A DNA stretch of 64,000 nt, from positions 17,550,935-17,614,934 of the forward strand of contig JAQFVV010012402.1 in assembly GCA_028023455.1 (NCBI GenBank), in the 5' to 3' direction. Under the pieces are notes generated by a model, which worked only from the letters and a program-made list of their open reading frames with translations, was not told the origin of the DNA and ran no database searches. Positions 33,640 through 45,546 of the stretch are shown here, one piece after another. Within the stretch, counting starts at the first letter, position 1, and the number at the start of each line of letters is the position of its first letter. Origin of the DNA: Epiperipatus broadwayi. Its lineage: Eukaryota > Onychophora > Udeonychophora > Euonychophora > Peripatidae. A program made the translations under genes and the position numbers.

Positions 33640-36600
33640 TAATGACCAATTAACTCTATAACATATGAAAGATGTTAATACGATGAAAAAACTTAAATAC
33701 ATTATCAGTTACTGATATTACTATGATTGGATGGTTCTTTCCTCATAGAAACTGTGCTCAATGATATAAACTAGATTTAAAATGGAAGATGCTAATGGCA
33801 GAGAAGTGTGAGTGATATTCAACAATAGAATATCAACAAGTTATGATCACAAATAAATAAATATATTCATAAATATTGATGGATGATATAATATACTGTC
33901 TAGCATTACAATATCTATATACACTGCAAAAAAATCAAGTCACACATCATGTGACTCAATTTAATAAGGTTGTACTACAAATGTTATATAATGAGTGTTA
34001 TTATCTCTTAACAAGATTTTCTGAATACCCCTATCCCCAGACAAACAGCTAAAAACAAATATGTATATATTATAAAGAAACAAATATGTATATATTATAA
34101 ATAGGTATATATTATAAAGAAACATACTCCAATGTTGATAATGGAATGTCTAAAATAAATCATATGTATTGTAATGGTTGGTGAATACACAGATGTTATG
34201 GTCTGTAAATACATTTGGATACGTAGATCAACTTCAACAATCATCTGATTCGACCACAATGTGTAATCACCTTATACCAATTCTATATGTGCTGGTACAC
34301 CTATCTTTCATGTCCCAAAGTTGATAGCACCAAATGTAATGATACAGTCCATCCACATATATAGGGGAAAGAGAGCAAGATCACATCTAACTACTGTTGG
34401 ACCTAGGATCTTCATGTAGGATGCTAGAGATAACATGAAGTACATGATCCATGATTACATCTATCTTTAACAGACTAGCCTAAGCATCTACATGTAATTT
34501 AAATCAGTTCACCTAACATCTCACCACTCTTTTTCAGAACTGTTGCCTCAGATATTCGAACTCAGCAAATTCAACACTCTTAACAGGGATGTACCTATGC
34601 AAACTATCAATCAATAACTAAAATAACTCATCCTATCTATTAGTAAGGAATAACCTTTATTTAAGATTTTTCTCTCATGCTCATCAAAACAATATTGTGT
34701 GCATGCATGTGTGAAATATCAGCTATAGAATTGAATGTAAATGCTAGATTGAATGTAAATGCTGGTTTGAATGTATGTGCTGGATCAACCAAACTACAGA
34801 GACCTGGTTAATTAACAAAACTTCATAATATTTATTTACAAAAACAAAATATATTCAAAATATAAAACAAATTATTAATCAATGTAGAAAAGAAAATTAA
34901 AAAAAAAAATTACAAGTCCAAATAAATTATTTGGTTATATTCCTCTGAACTTATAGCTTTTATGTCTATGATGAGTATCTATCATTTTGTTAATAAAACA
35001 ATTTAAAACTATTTCCCCTTATTTCCCATGATAGACACGCATAATATAAATATCTATATATCCAAAAGTAATGAAAAAATTATTAAATAAAAGTGAGATT
35101 GCTAACTAAATTAAAATTTAAGTGCAACTCCAGATGCAGTATGCAGTTTTAAGTGTGGAAGTTGATTAATCTAAAATAATTATCTTGCATATCTAGATAT
35201 CATGTAAAAATATTATAATAAAACAACACATGATATGATAGAAACAAAAATTATAAAGAACATTAATTTAAAAGTGTTAATCATTTATTCATTATAAAGA
35301 TCTTAAGAATACTATTAGTAAAACATATAATACATACTACAAATAGTCATGTCATGTTGTGGCATTGGTTATTTTAATGACTTTAAAAGAGAAAAACTCT
35401 TACTGTTTAAGTATTCTGTTTGAGCACTCAGTTTCATATTCATAGATGAAAATCAAGTATTTAGGCAGAAAAATTACCTAAATTTTATTAAAAAAAAGAC
35501 TTTTCAACCTTCTCTCCCCCCTACTCTCTTGACACTTTCTTACATTGGACTATTCCATGTTGAATTATCATTAGTACTTCCGAAATATAAGATTGAGATA
35601 ATAAAATAAAAATAAATAAATACAGATCTATAAAAGAAAATAAAACATAATTTTACAATATTTCATGAATCAATATGATAGGGCACAATTATTCTTCAGA
35701 GTCCTTCTTACATAAACAGTTCTTACAATTTATGCGTTTTTTATTATAGATGTTGAGAGCTCCTTATTGATTTTGAATAGCACATTCTGAACATATTTAT
35801 ATTGGCAGTGGATGGTTTTGTGTTATTCCTTACATAGATTTCCATCTTGCATGGATCCAGCTTATCAGGCACTTAAATTGTAAACAAATAAATATTACAT
35901 TTACATGGCCATAGTGGATAAATGCTCCACCTGAAAACAAATCTTTCTAGCCAAAGTATGTCATATTTTAACTATATACACAGGTTTATATAAATATATA
36001 TGTGGTTCATCTTTAATAAAAATATATTTATATATAGAATACAGCTATTTACTGTTTGTAATATTGGCTATATAAACTTTTAAACTTTAAACTAAATAAA
36101 CTGTTCTAATTTCTTTTTTAGTTTTTTTTTTAAAAAATCATAATACTTTTTGTTAAATTTATAAGTTATTTTAACTTATCTGATTATTCAACTGGAATAA
36201 GAATCTACTATTCACTTTCTTAATTATTTTTTTGAATGGCAAATAAATAGAAAAACATTAACATTTGTTGAGATGCTGCTTTAAAAAATGTCCATTTTGT
36301 AGAAAATGTCATTAAAATAATTGCTTCAATAAACCTTAACTTTTCATGTCAAATGCAGAATAATAAAGAATAATAATTTTTAATTGTTTTCCTTTTAATA
36401 CCTGGCATTATTTTCATTGTTTAAACCTAGCACATGCCTATTGTTGCATTTTAAAAATATTTTGATTATTGATTCATTTTAAAAAATAAAATAAATAATA
36501 AAATAAAGTTACAATATTAATATTATTATCTCCCTCTTATATTTGGTTATTTAGTACAATACTTGATTTATTTATTATTGCTATGACTTTTTTTTCATTC

Positions 36601-36942
36601 AAGTCATTGTCTATATTTATTATTTTCAAGACAATACCATTGTCAACATATATATATAAATTTGTACGATTTTTTTTATCAAGGTTTATATTTTTTTTAT
36701 TAAACACTAGAATTTTATTACTAATATATATGTGCATTTTTTACTGTAAATTACCCATCATTTCTAGTACCTAATATACAATTAGTACACTGTCATAACT
36801 ATTTAAACATTTACATATTTTTTAAAAGTGTTCTAGCTAAACTTAGTATTTATTTGATTTTTACATGCTAATTAAAAAAAACCAATCCAATATTTCAGGT
36901 GGCTAAGGTTTGTTGTGGGTGCAATCTTAAGGTACCCTCACA

Positions 36943-36944
<2 letters not shown>
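33640..36944. other. AT-rich non-coding stretch
   Basis: No gene. A small tandem TTGAATGTAAATGCT(A/G) triplication (about 34731-34785) and a repeated AAACA(A/T)ATATGTATATATTATAAA piece near 34050-34120 are the only structures seen. Confidence 0.55.

Positions 36945-37028
<84 letters not shown>
36945..37028. repeat. (AT)n microsatellite, ~42 units
   Basis: Uninterrupted AT dinucleotide array. Confidence 0.98.
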
Positions 37029-37031
<3 letters not shown>

Positions 37032-38080
37032 AAGATAAGCATTTCTGTCATATAAACAAACTACTTTAAAATCAATATGTAGATCATCAATTTAACTTTA
37101 TGAGCAGTTGAACTAAATTCTTTCATCTTTTGGCCAATTAGCTCCCTAGTGAATTTTTTCATAAGTATTATACATTAAAATGCATGTAAAACAGTATATT
37201 TTAGTACCAAAAATTGTGTGCAAAAATGTGGGAAATTCAAATTCCTGCTCTTACAATAGACATAAGCCTTGCCATGACATGTTCAGCCATTGTCTGTTGC
37301 CAAGGCTGTAAAATGTTTGGCATTTTATGACATTGTAGTTTCCAATGATGCAAAACATATTTGCAAATTTATTATGCTTTTAGATATTTTTAAAAAAATA
37401 ATTTGCACTATATTTAATAACTTATTTTGACTTGAAATACTTTATTTTCAAAAATATAACATTATACTGGCAGGTAACATAAATATGGCCTGAAAAGAAA
37501 TTAGAAGAGTAGCTTTGATGTAAAAATCTACAATTAAGAAAATCTCTCAATTTTGAAATAAATATTCAAAAAATTTAAACTTTTAAAGCATAATTCTTTA
37601 GACATAGGAGAAATAAATAATTATTCATTTCAATGTTTAAAAATAATAAGAATTACAAAATATTTCGTTGAGTTTATAAACTAAAAATAATCTTTCTAGA
37701 AACGATGACATATAAAGTTTTATTTTGATTGTGATCTCATTTTTTTAATATTTACAGAAACAAAATGTGAACATTTAAAATTTATTTCAGTAGTAAACAA
37801 AATATCTATCAAATGAAGTCAAATTTTTTATTTTCTGAAAAGCAATAATCATTTTATCATATATTTTATGTTGATGTGTGAGACAAAGAAAAACATCAGA
37901 AAATGCTGAAATATAAGAGGTGTGATGCTGCATTTTAGAATGGTTAATAAAGATTAATTAAAATTTATTTTTGATTATGAAATTTAAATAATATTAATGA
38001 TGATGATCAAACTTTATGTCCTTATGTAATTATGGCTTATATAAGGTATTCTGGCTATATTTCATAATCATCAGTGGATT
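37029..38080. other. AT-rich non-coding stretch
   Basis: Nothing recognised. Confidence 0.6.
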
Positions 38081-38084
38081 ATTA

Positions 38085-38195
38085 TTACTATTACTATTAC
38101 TACTAATACTACCACCACTACCACTACTACTACCACTACTACTATGACTACTACTACTATTATTATTATTATTGTTACGTTATTATTATTATTAT
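38085..38195. repeat. Imperfect ATT/ACT/ACC trinucleotide microsatellite
   Basis: TAT, TAC, CAC and ATT triplets run directly up to the start of the long direct repeat at 38196. Confidence 0.9.
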
Positions 38196-41106
38196 TGTAA
38201 TGGACATATTTGTTCATTCAGGCAACAAAATCCAGAGTTTTAGTAAACCATCCCAAGGCTGATCGAAATGAGGTTATTGAGACCCCAAATCCAATCTCAC
38301 CACAATTACTTTACCAATGCTCAAATATTTACCACCCTATGGATGACATATATGAGGCTACAAGTATTTTTTAATTCGCATGCTGGCAATAGCACATTGG
38401 TGGTACATGAGATTATGACTTAAGACTGACATATTTAAAAGTATAGCTATATAGATGTGACTGAACTGACAAATATTACTAAGTTTAGATTGTGATTCAT
38501 AAATTAACTAATAACCAGTAATTAATCAATGAATAATGAGCAAAATTGAGACACTAAGCAAAGTTATATTTTAAATAAATTTAATATAAGCCAAATTTAA
38601 TAAAATAAAATAAAATAAACAATTAAAATATGTGAAATTTGTCTCACTCACAGGTGATGATGATTTAATAGGTTTACAGACCATTAATTCCAACAGTTGA
38701 AATTTTATCTCACTCTCAGGTGATGATGATTTTATAAGTTACAAGTTATCTAAATATTTGATATTTTAACTCACTCACAGGTGATGATGATTATGTAGGT
38801 TACAATTTACTTAATTTTCATGAGATTTACTATTACAGGATTAGAAATTGATTTCTATTTTATCTCATGATTAACTATGCCTTATTTATGCTTTGCCAAT
38901 GAGAACTCGATTTGCTTAAGCTAATTTGCAAAAGTGATTATCATCAATTTTAAATAACACCTAAATTTAACGAACAATACATTTCTCTATATAGCTAAGG
39001 AACTTACAAAATTAGATGCTGGTTCAGATCAAAGCTGAAACATTAATTATTATGGTGGGATAAACTTATGGTGGGTAGTAAGACTTCAGATACTATGGCA
39101 TTTATAAAATCCATAATCTGAGTCTGTGCATCTTGAATGTGTGCTTGCTCACAGGATTCATTACCATGTAATCGGTTCCCTTTGGCTGTACTAATTGCTG
39201 TGAATAAGACCTTTTAGTCTGGGTGATCAAACAGCTTCTGAATATATCTGGATTCTTATGCTCCAGTCCTAAATAAGAGTAATGGGGTGGCCCTTAAAAC
39301 CAAAGCCCATTGTGAAGAGACCTGTCCAAACTAAGGAAATGAGATGAACCAGAAGCCCATTCAATAGATTCACCCTGCAGACTACATCATTATATAACTA
39401 AAATAAAGATGCAAAACATTAGTTTCTTTCTATAGAACCACTGTAAATCAGTTCATAAATTAGCATTTATAATCATGCTATTAAAAAAATATGACAAATC
39501 TAATTTATTAAGATATCTATATAGTCATTCATATAAATCTAAGGAGGGCTACAGCATATTTTGGAATAATTATAAGATTAAATTCTAACTTTATGGTGTA
39601 TTTCATCACAGATGCTAAACATTAACCAAATAGTTTATTTATAGCAAATCTATCTTTAAGCATTTATAATAGCTTAATTACATACTACTAAATATTATTT
39701 TATCCATTTCAGAAGGAAGTTTTGTTTGTGCACTAATAAATGCAAAATTATATAAGTGTGAGAACATCTAATCATTTCTTAATAATTAATTTAAATATTA
39801 ATAGACTCCATTCTGTTCTGAATAAAACATAGCATAAATACATAAACAAATAATTGAAAATAATATAGGTATAGAATTAACTTTAAAAGAAAGAATACAA
39901 AATTACAGCTACGATTTCACGTAAGTGAAATCTAGGATTTGGCTTTATTTGCTTAGTTATAATGAAATGAAATCAAAATAGTTTAAATCAAATTAAATTA
40001 GATCAAATCGGGTGAAACTAAATAAAATTGGGTTAAAGTAAGTTAAATTGGGCAAGACTTACAACTTAAATAGTAAAATAAAATGATATTTTAGTTTTTT
40101 AAACAATATTGGCCATTTACTGTACTTTTAGCTAGCTTTGAGATTAGGAGATTTAGTTTTAAATGTTCATTTTAAAATCAGCAGAAATTGGTTAGCGCTA
40201 TAAGTTCTGTTGTCTGGGATGATGGCTTGATCTTGGGAATTCTACTATTCTTAATGCTACTGCGCTGTTTTTTCAGATATCCACATTTGGTAGACCATTC
40301 TTGGGATCAGAAAGCAAGTTATTGCCATTCTACCCCATAATTGTCATGTTGTACAATTTTATTATTTTCACAATGATTATAACAAAACTCTTGGAAAAGA
40401 TTTGGAAGAAGATTTCAAAATGGCTGAAACAAGGTTTATAAACTGACCTCTCCCCTCTTTTTTTTTGATCACAGCTTGCTTACCAGTTTTAGTTCCAGAT
40501 GGATTTTCTAATTTACTTTGCTATATTCTCAGAAAATCTGGGGATTCCTGCTGAGTTATTGATCCCTTTTCAGGTCCATTTCCCAATTTTGACCAGGTTA
40601 ATTTATTCAAACTTACTTTAAAATCTATTTTTACTTTAACTTTTTTAAATAGGTCAAAATATAGCAAGAAGGATTAATTTTACTAAATTATTTTTTTATG
40701 AAAAACAAAACTGAAACTTGGTAAACATTTTACTCTATATTTAACATGTTTAAGCTTAATTTATTTATATATGCAGAAATATTATAATTTCAATATTAAT
40801 TTTACAATAATATTTAAAATGAAATAAAATCTATAATGCTTTAAATCTATAACATTATTTTTTTTCTACAACAAGATTTACATTTATTAAAATAAAATAG
40901 ATATATGTGCAAATACGCTGATTTATTACACATCTATGTCCGTGTCTAGCAATGTAAGCTATAATATATGCACACACATACAACTATAATTATTAATTTT
41001 AAAATTAGTCTAATATACAAGGATTTGGGGATATGTGTACAAAAATAAAATACTACTATAGCATATAGTAGGTTAAACAAAAGGATAGATAGATCTGACT
41101 GTTTCA
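38196..41106 (-). repeat. Long direct repeat copy A (candidate 3' LTR)
   Basis: Aligns along its full length to 45547-48856 at roughly 90% or better by eye. It lacks the 347-bp insertion and a ~40-bp insertion found in copy B. It contains three tandem units of about 60 bp, CTCACTCACAGGTGATGATGAT (38641-38810). Near 40275-40440 it shares an open frame with copy B, with one in-frame 3-bp length difference, but here it is stopped by TAA. Confidence 0.9.
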
Positions 41107-41472
41107 TATCACTAAAATCATGGTAAAATTTATTAATTTTATTAGATAAATGCCTTTATTTCAGGTTTAAATAATTTTATTAAGGTAAAATCTTAATTGT
41201 CATTTTCCCTATGTTAGTAATATACTACCCTAAACATCCACTGCTTTCTTTTAGTTTATTTTCTATACATTAAATAAGACAAAATACAATAATCACACTA
41301 CTAAGTATATGTATATCTAAACAAATTAGGTAAGTAAAGAGAAAATTATAACACACCAATTAAATAGAACAAAATAAATATCCAAACAGATAATAGCAAA
41401 GTATATATATCTAAGTAGACTAACTAAAATGCAAAATATATAAACATATTAGATTCTAAGTTTATCTGTCCT

Positions 41473-41900
41473 TTAAGCTGGATTAGTGTTATTGGATGCA
41501 AATCTACATGGTTTTAAACTCCATGCATTGTACATACTGATGGTCTGGTTGTCCATTCCCAACAGGGTGGCATCATTCCCTTGGCATGTTTTGATTCTGT
41601 AGGGACCTTTGTGTAGTGGAAAGAACTTATGGAACAATTTGAGGGGTTTGTTGCTTCTCCAATGGGTTTTATATTCATTGTTTTTAGGCTGGGTCTGGTA
41701 CTGCTCTTTCTTGAACTGGAAGTGCTTACAATGTACCTTAGTAGGTCTCTTCCTCAGCCTCAGAACTTGAATCCTTGCCCAATTCCTTGTTCTCAAAACA
41801 TACAGACTACTTTTCTTTCTTCTCCTTTTCCATACTGTCTTTTTTGCTCTAGCATTAACACTACTCTTACTACTTTTTCTTTTAAAATTTGACTTCTCCC
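41473..41900 (-). pseudogene. Gypsy-type integrase C-terminal tail (GPY/F-like), copy 1
   Basis: The minus-strand frame 41796-41473 encodes 107 residues, with open sequence extending upstream to about 41900. HKFFPLHKGPYRIKTCQGND followed by SLKP resembles the GPY/F module at the C-terminus of Ty3/Gypsy integrases, which helps bind target chromatin and DNA. A basic Arg/Lys stretch precedes it. The catalytic integrase, RNase H, RT and protease regions are absent, so this is a remnant. Confidence 0.5.
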
Positions 41901-41960
41901 AAAATTATAACACACCAATTAAATAGAACAAAATACAATATCCAAACAGATAATAGCAAA

Positions 41961-41961
<1 letters not shown>

Positions 41962-42034
<73 letters not shown>
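41962..42034. repeat. (AT)n microsatellite
   Basis: About 36 AT units inside the second integrase-tail duplicate. Confidence 0.97.
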
Positions 42035-42042
<8 letters not shown>

Positions 42043-42099
42043 AATAAATAAATTGCAAAATTTATAAAACATATTATTTCTAATTTTTCTTTAAGCTGG

Positions 42100-42518
42100 A
42101 TTAGTGTTATTGGATGCAAATCTACACGGTTTTAAACTCCATGCATTGTACATACTGATGGTCTGGTTGTCCATTCCCAACAGGGTGGCATCATTCCCTT
42201 GGCATGTTTTGATTCTGTAGGGACCTTTGTGTAGTGGAAAGAACTTATGGAACAATTTGAGGGGTTTGTTGCTTCTCCAATGGGTTTTATATTCATTGTT
42301 TTAGGCTGGGTCTGGTACTGCTCTTTTTTGAACTGGAAGTGCTTACAATGTACCTTAGTATGTCCCTTCCTCGGCCTCAGAACTTGAATCCTTGTCCGAT
42401 TCCTTGTTCTCAAAACATACAGACTACTTTTCTTTCTTCTCCTTTTCCATAGTGTCTTTTTTGCTCTAGCATTAACACTACTCTTACTACTTTTTCTTTT
42501 AAAATTTGACTTCTCCCA
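42100..42518 (-). pseudogene. Gypsy-type integrase C-terminal tail, copy 2
   Basis: Tandem duplicate of the preceding remnant. A single-base difference in a T/A run shifts the frame before the GPY box, so the 42413-42132 frame reads out of phase there and loses the HKGPYRI reading. The nucleotide sequence of that box is still present. Older or equal in age to copy 1. Confidence 0.5.
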
Positions 42519-42519
42519 A

Positions 42520-44820
42520 CAGGTCTTGCTCTCTATCTTTACATAATAGACTCTTCCTCCTTTTACTAATTCTTGGACTGGCAGTTTCCATCAGGTTATA
42601 TTCTCTATTCTGCCTCTCTGGCTCAATTTCCTTCCTTTAATTTTCCTCTTCACCTTGTTTTCATCTATTCGACCTTGCACACCCCATTTATACTTGGTTT
42701 TAGGAACTACCATTCTCTTTAGACTTATCTTACACACAATCCTTCCATGTTATTTGTTTAGAGTATTCTCTTGTCTCTGCTCCCACTCTATTTCATTGTT
42801 TAAGAGTTATACTAATCCTAACTTATCAAATTCAATGTTATTCTCTAAATTTTCGAGCTGATCTTACCCTGGTTTCAAATTCTCTTTTCTGTATACTTCC
42901 ATAGGGGTACTTCCTGTGCCTGCTTTCATTGGTTCTGACTCATCCTGTCTAATATTGTCATTTGCCTGCTTTCATTGGTTCTGACTTATCCTGTCTAATA
43001 TTGTCATTTAGATTTTCCATGCTTCTTTCTTCCATATCTTTCTTTCCAACTATCTCTTCATAGCTTTCTCTTTTATTTTTAGGCTCTCTGTCTATCTTTA
43101 TGCCTTGCTCTTTACTTGTTTTTTCCTTCCTCAATCTTTGCTCATATGTATCTTGCTCAGTTTCTATTACACTTTGGTCGACCTGATCTTCATTGGGGAT
43201 CTCTCACTTTGTCTCTCCTACTTTACAATTCCTCTTGTTTTGACCTTTCATTTCTACTTCATTTTGTTCACCAATATTTTTTAGCTTTTCTCCTATTTCA
43301 TTTATTTCTCATGACTTCCTTTCTCACTTACTCTCTGCTAAAATGAGTCTTTGATCTCTTTGCTGTCTTCTTTTACTAATTTTGACTCACTTGGTTTAAT
43401 ACAATATTCAGAATTTTATATGTTTTTTTATATGTCCCTTTTCTTCAATTGTTCCCTCATAATTTACTTCCTTACTATCCCTCTGTTTGTCTATTCCTAT
43501 GATCCACTCTTCAACTATCTTTTCACTACTTATGATAACTTCCTTGACAAATCTGGTGGAGTCCAGGCTCTCTTATCTATGTTCTACATTATCTAAGTGT
43601 TCCCCCTGGAGAATTTATCCAAATCTTGCCTAACTGCCAATTGGCATTCCTTGACCATGTCCTTTACCCTTGTTTCTGCTTCATTTCCTTGACATATGCC
43701 ACCTTTGTTAATCTTCATACTTTGCCTTTTGGTCATAGACAATATCTTTTCTGTTACTCCCTCACTTAGATTTCCTAATATTCTACCTCCTTTCTTTCAT
43801 TTTCCATTGTAATTATTCTCTCCTGTAATCCCTGCAATTTCTTTATTATTTCTGTTTTCCCTTCTGTGGCCTTATTCTCTATAAATTTAACACTTTCCTT
43901 TAATTCATATTCTTCTTCTTACATTTTCTGGCAATATTTCTTTACTCAGCCTATTTCTTTCTCCTGTTCTGTTTTTGACTCTCTCCTTCATCTAACCTTT
44001 CCTGGATCTGTGCTATTGTATTTTGGAAATATGCCCCTTGCTTTTCCATTTTGTTCTTTTGTTTTTTCACCTTGTCCTTTACTTGAATTATGTCTCCCTT
44101 TACTACATGAATGTGTTCCTACATTTTCTTTTCACATGTGGCTAAACTTTTCTTGCACTCCTTCTGAGCTTTAGCATAATTTCCCTTGCACTCGATGGTT
44201 AATTCTTCCAATTTTTTTCAAGAGCCATAAATTTATGGTTTATTTCATTTTCTAACCTTGAACATTTGCCTCATATTACTTAGAATTTCTTTCTTGTCAT
44301 TTTCCCTTTCTCCCTGGTCCCTTTTCTCTTTTTCTTCCATTTCTTCCTAGTCCCTTTTTCCTTTTCTTCCCTTTCTTCCTGGTCCATTTCCTCATTTTCT
44401 TCCATTTCTTCCTGGTCCCTTTTCTCTGTTTCTTCTCTTTCTCTTTTGTCCCTTTCTTTTTCTTCCTGGTCTCTTTTATCTTTTTCTTCTTTTAACTTTC
44501 TCCTTTTTTTCCTTTTCCTCCTTTTCTTTCTCTTCTTTTTCTTCCATCCTTTTCATCAGAGCTACTATCATTTGTTCTACATTTGTACTCTCCTTTTCCT
44601 TAGACTATTTCTTCACAGGTGCTGTGGTTTCTTTGGGTTCATTCCTTATACTATCATCAATGTCTGCCTGTGCTTCATCTTTTGTGCCACTGCTGCTATC
44701 CCCAATGATTTCTTTTCCTGATCTCAGTATCTTTTCTTTCATTTTGATCTGTCTCTCTATTCTATCTTCTTTAACCTCCCATTTTTCTTCTGTCATGCTG
44801 TCCTCTATATCACAATTCAT
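42520..44820 (-). pseudogene. Decayed gag-like coiled-coil region
   Basis: The minus strand is strongly purine-rich. From ATG 44820-44818, 71 codons are open (to 44605), rich in Glu, Lys and Asp. They are followed, across stops and frameshifts, by long Glu/Lys/Arg/Gln stretches such as repeated KRDQEE blocks around 44290-44480. Highly charged coiled-coil segments of this kind precede capsid in many invertebrate Gypsy-type gag proteins. The position upstream of an integrase tail on the same strand supports that reading. Too damaged to define domains. Confidence 0.45.
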
Positions 44821-45224
44821 TATACAGTTTATTTTAAATTTTACAATCGGCTGACTTGCCGCCCTCCTCTCCCTTTGAAATAGTCTACATTTCCTTTCAA
44901 TCTGCTGCCCTATTTTCTATTTTAGCCCAAGATGACTAACATATTAATTAACATTAAAATATCAATAAAAATAAAATAAATTAAAATTTAACTTACCCCA
45001 TGTCTTTTGTTGCTAAGAATTTAGTTTTTGTTATTATTATTAGTATTTCTCCATAACTTCACAAATTTTGTATACCAAATACTCATATATTTGTCCTGCT
45101 CAATTTTTTTTTCATATTTTGCTCATTTTAGTTCATGAATCACATATACTTTACAATTTACAACTTTAATTAGGAAAATTTTCTCCCTCTGACAACACAT
45201 TTATAAGAAGATAATTTTAGCTTA

Positions 45225-45262
45225 TTCTAATTACCTCAGGCACCAGTTGTCAGGAGGTGAGA
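45225..45262 (-). other. Possible primer-binding-site-like sequence
   Basis: Minus strand reads CTCCTGACA|ACTGGTGCCTGAGG (about 45237-45259), resembling an LTR end (CA) followed by a TGG-starting primer-binding site upstream of gag. It lies about 300 bp inside the boundary set by the direct repeats, so it conflicts with that boundary. Confidence 0.25.
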
Positions 45263-45394
45263 TATACATGTAATGTCTGTATTAACTGGCCACATTTTGT
45301 GAATTTTATAATATTTTGCTATACAGTCTCAACATAAAATCTTTATATATATACATATTTTTTTTACATCTATATGACCTATTCAAGGTGTGTA

Positions 45395-45546
45395 ATTGGT
45401 TGATAAGCCCAATATTTGAGCACCCATACCCAGAAAAATTTACATATACTAATATTATTGCTGCCACTACATATTACCAGTTCAGAGTCATGAAAAATAA
45501 TGAAATAACCTCATGTTTGGGCATCCATACCTGGGAAAAAACTTAC
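45395..45546. repeat. Short ~99-bp duplication
   Basis: ATATTTGAGCACCCATACC (45411) and ATGTTTGGGCATCCATACC (45512), each followed by (T/C)(G/A)GGAAAAA-like sequence and ACTTAC or ATTTAC. Confidence 0.55.

Larger units (their letters stand above)
41342..42518. repeat. Tandem duplication, ~560-bp unit, two copies
   Basis: Copy 1 at 41342-41900 and copy 2 at 41901-42518 both begin AAAATTATAACACACC and end GACTTCTCCC. Copy 2 carries an expanded AT microsatellite (41962-42034). The unit contains the integrase tail and downstream DNA. Confidence 0.92.

Noticed and set aside
42655-44854. Several plus-strand Phe/Ser/Leu-rich frames
   Set aside because: They are shadows of the purine-rich minus-strand gag-like region.
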